This document shows, piece after piece, positions 60,107 to 64,000 of a stretch of 64,000 nt of DNA (the first letter of the stretch is position 1; every line of letters starts with the position of its first letter). The DNA lies in contig NZ_JABEKV010000003.1 of NCBI RefSeq assembly GCF_013283645.1, positions 124,001-188,000 on the forward strand. The letters are read 5' to 3'. The notes under the pieces were generated by a model. It was given only the letters and a program-made list of their open reading frames with translations, did no database searches and was not told the DNA's origin. Both the position numbers and the translations under genes were made by a program. The DNA is from Sinorhizobium psoraleae. Its GTDB lineage: Bacteria; Pseudomonadota; Alphaproteobacteria; Rhizobiales; Rhizobiaceae.

Positions 60107-61162
60107 TCACGCGCCCCCTAATCGCCTGATGTTGCCCGCAAGTTCCGCCGCAAGCCGTGTGGCGGCCGCCGTCGCGCCGGCCATTTGCGGGAGGATCAAC
60201 CATTCGAGCGTCCAGGCGGAACCGGAGCGTTCCTGCTCGTGGATGAGAGCCTGATGCACGCCCGCGAGCTGGGTTGCATTGAACCGTGCCAAGGTGACAA
60301 GCACTTCGGCCGCAACCGGGTTCTGCTTGTGCGGCATGGCGGAGGAGCCGCCGCCGCCGGAGAGCACGATCTCCTCGCCGGTTTGCGCCATCAGCGCGAC
60401 GTCCTGGCCGAACTTGCCGAGGGTGCCGGTGATCAATGATAGCAGATTGGCGAAATCCGCGACCGCCGAACGCTGGCTGTGCCATTGCGGACAATCGACC
60501 AGCGCAAGCTCCTCGGCGAGAGTCTCGCGAACGGCCTCCGCCTTGTCCTCGAGCTTTTCGAGCGTGCCCGCGGCGCCACCGAACTGCACGGCGAACAGGT
60601 CGCGGTCCATGGCCTCGAGGCGGTCCTGGTGGTCGAGGAGCGGCTCGATCCAGGAGCGCAGGCGGTCCGAAACCGTAACCGGGATCGCCGCCTGCATGCG
60701 CGTGCGCCCCATCAAGGGACGAAAGCCCCACTGCCGGTCGCATTCATCGAGCGCCGCGACGACATCGCGGAGCCGGCCGCTGAAGAGTTCGGTGATCGCT
60801 TTCAATCGCAGCATCAGGCTGGTGTCGATGACATCCTGGCTGGTGGCCCCGAAATGCACATGGCTCGCGGCGTCACCGCCAACCGCTAGGCGCAATTGCC
60901 GGACGAGTTCCGGAACGACGACGCCGTCTGCCGCCGTCGCACGGCGCAACGCCACGACGTCCGGGGAAAAGGCGCGACAGGCTTCGGTGATCCGATCGGC
61001 TGCAGAACGCGGAATGATCCCGTGCTCCGCTTCGGCCCGGGCAAGCGCCGCTTCGAAGGCGAGCATGGCGCGGATATCGGCCGCAGCGGAAAATTCCGCC
61101 GCGACGACCTCGTCACCGAGAAGACCGGAAAGATAGGGATGATCAAAGGCCGAGTAGGTCAT
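60107..61162 (-). CDS. pcaB: 3-carboxy-cis,cis-muconate cycloisomerase
   Basis: A 351-residue fumarase/aspartase superfamily enzyme that lactonises beta-carboxymuconate in the protocatechuate branch of the beta-ketoadipate pathway. 'HVHFGATSQDVIDTSLMLR' and the family signature 'GSSAMPHKQNPVAAEVL' are present, as is 'WHSQRSAVADFANLLSLITG'. It is shorter than some homologues (about 350 against 400-450), a length usual for rhizobia. GGAG precedes ATG 61162. It is 90 bp after pcaG, last in the operon. Confidence 0.95.
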   Translation of the reverse strand: MTYSAFDHPYLSGLLGDEVVAAEFSAAADIRAMLAFEAALARAEAEHGIIPRSAADRITEACRAFSPDVVALRRATAADGVVVPELVRQLRLAVGGDAASHVHFGATSQDVIDTSLMLRLKAITELFSGRLRDVVAALDECDRQWGFRPLMGRTRMQAAIPVTVSDRLRSWIEPLLDHQDRLEAMDRDLFAVQFGGAAGTLEKLEDKAEAVRETLAEELALVDCPQWHSQRSAVADFANLLSLITGTLGKFGQDVALMAQTGEEIVLSGGGGSSAMPHKQNPVAAEVLVTLARFNATQLAGVHQALIHEQERSGSAWTLEWLILPQMAGATAAATRLAAELAGNIRRLGGA

Positions 61163-61252
61163 TCCACATCTCCAGGATCTCGTGCTTCCGCGGCGCGGGA
61201 GCAGCGACGTCAAAGGCACGAAGCAAACGCGGTCAAGGCCGCCGCACGATGA

Positions 61253-61867
61253 TCATATATCCAGGAAGACGGTTTCCTTCTCGCCCTGGAGATGAATGTC
61301 GAATGTATAACTAGGCGCCGCGCCCGCCGCGACAAGCGTTTCGGCGCGATGGCGATGTTCGATGCGGGCAAGCAGCGGATCCTCGGCATTGGCCGCCGCC
61401 TCGTCCGGGAAATACATCCGCGTATGAAGGCCGATATTGATGCCGCGCGCGACGATCCAGAAGGTGATGTGCGGCGCCATCAGGCGGCCGTCCTTGAATG
61501 GCACGCGGCCCGGCTTGACGGTCTCGAAAGTAAAGACGCCGTCCTCGGCGCCCGTGGGGCACCGGCCCCACCCGGTAAAATTAGGATCGGCGGCGCCGCG
61601 CATCTCCGAGGGAGAGCTGTAGAGGCCGCCGGCATCCGCCTGCCAGATCTCGATCAGCGCGTCCCTGAGCGGCATTCCCGCGCCGTCGATCACCCGGCCG
61701 TTGACGGTGATGCGCTGTCCGAGCGTCTTCTCGTTGATCATCGAAGCGCCGAGGTCGGCTTCGTAGACGCCCGCAATGCCGCAGAAGTTCGGCGTCAGGC
61801 CGATATGGACGTAAGGCCCGGCGGTCTGCGAGGCGGTTTCCTTGAGATAGCCAAGTTCCTGAACCAT
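61253..61867 (-). CDS. pcaG: Protocatechuate 3,4-dioxygenase alpha subunit
   Basis: A 204-residue intradiol dioxygenase subunit: 'KETASQTAGPYVHIGLTPNFCGI', 'ITVNGRVIDGAGMPLRDALIEIWQADAGGLY', 'GWGRCPTGAEDGVFTFETVKPGRVP' and 'MAPHITFWIVARGINIGLHTRMYF'. The iron-ligand Tyr and His pairs are replaced, as expected for the structural alpha chain that does not bind iron. It starts at 61867, 11 bp after the pcaH stop. Confidence 0.96.
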   Translation of the reverse strand: MVQELGYLKETASQTAGPYVHIGLTPNFCGIAGVYEADLGASMINEKTLGQRITVNGRVIDGAGMPLRDALIEIWQADAGGLYSSPSEMRGAADPNFTGWGRCPTGAEDGVFTFETVKPGRVPFKDGRLMAPHITFWIVARGINIGLHTRMYFPDEAAANAEDPLLARIEHRHRAETLVAAGAAPSYTFDIHLQGEKETVFLDI

Positions 61868-61878
61868 CGGTTGCCCCC

Positions 61879-63039
<1,161 letters not shown>

Positions 63040-63047
<8 letters not shown>

Positions 63048-63852
63048 CTTTCCTGTCTCCATGCATGACGAGTTCGAAGAATGGCCGCAGTAGCGCGGTC
63101 AATATCTCAGGCTGTTCGACGCAGGGGATATGACCGGCGTCGCGGATCACCTCGTAGCGCGCACCTGGGATGAGCTGCGCCGTCGAGAGCACCAGATCCG
63201 GCGGCGTCGAACCGTCCTCTTCCCCGACCACGCAAAGCACGGGAACGGCAATCTTCTTGGCCGCCTCCGTGTAATCTGCGTCGCGGATTGCGGCACAGGT
63301 TCCGACGTAGCCCGCCACCGGCTGCCGGACCAGCATGTTGCGATAGCCGATGAGCGCTACATTCTCCGGCCGCCGGAAGGCCGGCGTGAACCAGCGCTCC
63401 AGTACAGAATCGGCAATCGCCTCGATCCCGTGGGCCTCGATCGCGGCGATGCGCGCGTCCCAGATGTCGGCCGTACCGATCTTGTGCGCGGTGTCCGAAA
63501 GCACGAGCGCACGCACCAGATCGGGACGGCGCTGATAGAGCGACTGCGCGATCAGCCCGCCGACGGAGAGCCCGCAGACGATTGCCTGGCGGACCGCGAG
63601 CAGGTCGAGCAAGGCGGCAAGGTCGGTCGCATGATCCTCGATCGAATAGGGAACCTGGCCGACATCGGAAAGGCCATGGCCCCGCTTGTCGTAGAGAACG
63701 ATCGCGAATTCACCGGCAAGCCGGACGACGACATCGCGCCAGATCCGGAAATCCGTGCCGAGCGAATTGATGAAGACGAGGACGGGCTTTTCTCCCGTCG
63801 CGCCAATCACCTGATAATGAATCGTGAGGTCGTTGATACGGGCGAATTGCAC
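63040..63852 (-). CDS. pcaD: 3-oxoadipate enol-lactonase
   Basis: A 270-residue alpha/beta hydrolase that opens the enol-lactone to beta-ketoadipate. 'PVLVFINSLGTDFRIW' forms the oxyanion hole, 'VCGLSVGGLIAQSL' the nucleophile elbow with Ser, Asp lies in 'VVGEEDGSTPPDL' and His in 'RDAGHIPCVEQP'. GAGGAG stands 7 nt before GTG 63850-63852 and homologues begin at this point ('VQFARINDLTIHYQVIG'), so GTG is the start. It is first in pcaDCHGB; a PcaQ-type site lies 70-85 bp upstream. Confidence 0.95.
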
Positions 63853-63921
63853 GGCAGATCTCCTCGTCGCCAAATTGGATCTTTGATCTGGTTAAGTAAA
63901 ATGATATTTCACCGGCTTCCA

Positions 63922-63937
63922 ATAACTAATGGGTTAT
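63922..63937. promoter_or_regulatory. PcaQ-type operator
   Basis: ATAACT-AATG-GGTTAT is a near-perfect dyad of the form ATAACC-N4-GGTTAA reported for PcaQ activation of pcaD in Sinorhizobium. It lies 70 bp upstream of the pcaD start. Confidence 0.7.
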
Positions 63938-63944
63938 GGGTTTC

Positions 63945-63980
63945 ATGGTCGATGCTCGCATCAATGAAGGGCGCGCTTAA
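63945..63980 (+). pseudogene. Possible truncated 5' end of pcaQ
   Basis: Divergent from pcaD, right after the PcaQ operator, ATG opens 'MVDARI', which matches how rhizobial PcaQ proteins begin as I recall them. The frame then leaves the expected sequence ('NEGRA') and ends in TAA after 11 residues. It looks like a junction at about 63963 where pcaQ was cut. The window ends 20 bp later, so the other side cannot be seen. Confidence 0.4.
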
Positions 63981-64000
63981 CCATAGCACCGGACCCAGAG

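Noticed and set aside
59814-60743. 309-codon minus-strand frame overlapping pcaB
   Set aside because: It is the shifted frame of pcaB; composition (Arg, Gly, Pro) is that of a shadow.

Overview
The window looks like part of a rhizobial replicon, most likely a Sinorhizobium/Ensifer chromid of the pSymB type. This rests on gene content, not a database search: a bhbA-pccA-pccB block next to a phnF/phnGHIJKL operon, a pcaDCHGB operon, high GC, short intergenic palindromes of the RPE, RIME and REP kind, and many GGAAC-N16/17-NGTT promoters read by EcfG (RpoE2) general-stress sigma factors. No tRNA, rRNA, CRISPR array, insertion sequence or prophage was recognised.

1-25 kb is a general-stress and carbon-reserve island. 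It holds many very small, charged or membrane proteins (DUF982, DUF1236, DUF3008, DUF2934, DUF3175, YqjD-like), two CBS-domain proteins and a BON protein. It also holds an ECF sigma factor facing a 52-residue protein that resembles the anti-sigma factor NepR. Topoisomerase IB overlaps the end of glycogen debranching enzyme glgX, with treZ divergent. A UdgX uracil-DNA glycosylase, a glutathione transferase, phosphoketolase and glycogen synthase follow. I find at least 17 EcfG-type promoters here, each pointing at a start codon, except one that points at a terminator about 100 nt away (a candidate stress small RNA).

25-44 kb is mostly catabolic. It contains a DMT exporter, an FAH-family hydrolase, a glyoxalase, an orphan amino-acid binding protein and an SDR, then valine degradation (acyl-CoA dehydrogenase, HIBYL-CoA hydrolase, mmsB). 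The propionate route to succinyl-CoA follows (pccR divergent from pccB-membrane protein-pccA, then bhbA), then a methanethiol oxidase paired with a HupE-like membrane protein. Valine breakdown yields propionyl-CoA, which pccAB and bhbA consume.

44-51 kb is the C-P lyase operon phnGHIJKL plus a hexapeptide acetyltransferase, with divergent repressor phnF and an inverted-repeat operator; phnM, phnN and the phosphonate transporter are not in the window. Two secreted proteins (DUF922, DUF992) follow.

51.7-58 kb is the most unusual locus. A three-helix membrane protein resembling Pycsar effectors (PycTM/DUF5706) is divergent from a FecR-TPR-beta-barrel outer-membrane protein, whose stop overlaps the start of a CHASE2 adenylate cyclase. 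It could be an envelope-sensing cAMP system.

58-64 kb has a FAD/NAD(P)-binding protein, a 59-residue unknown protein and pcaDCHGB for protocatechuate. A PcaQ-type operator lies at the right edge, followed by what looks like a broken 5' end of pcaQ.
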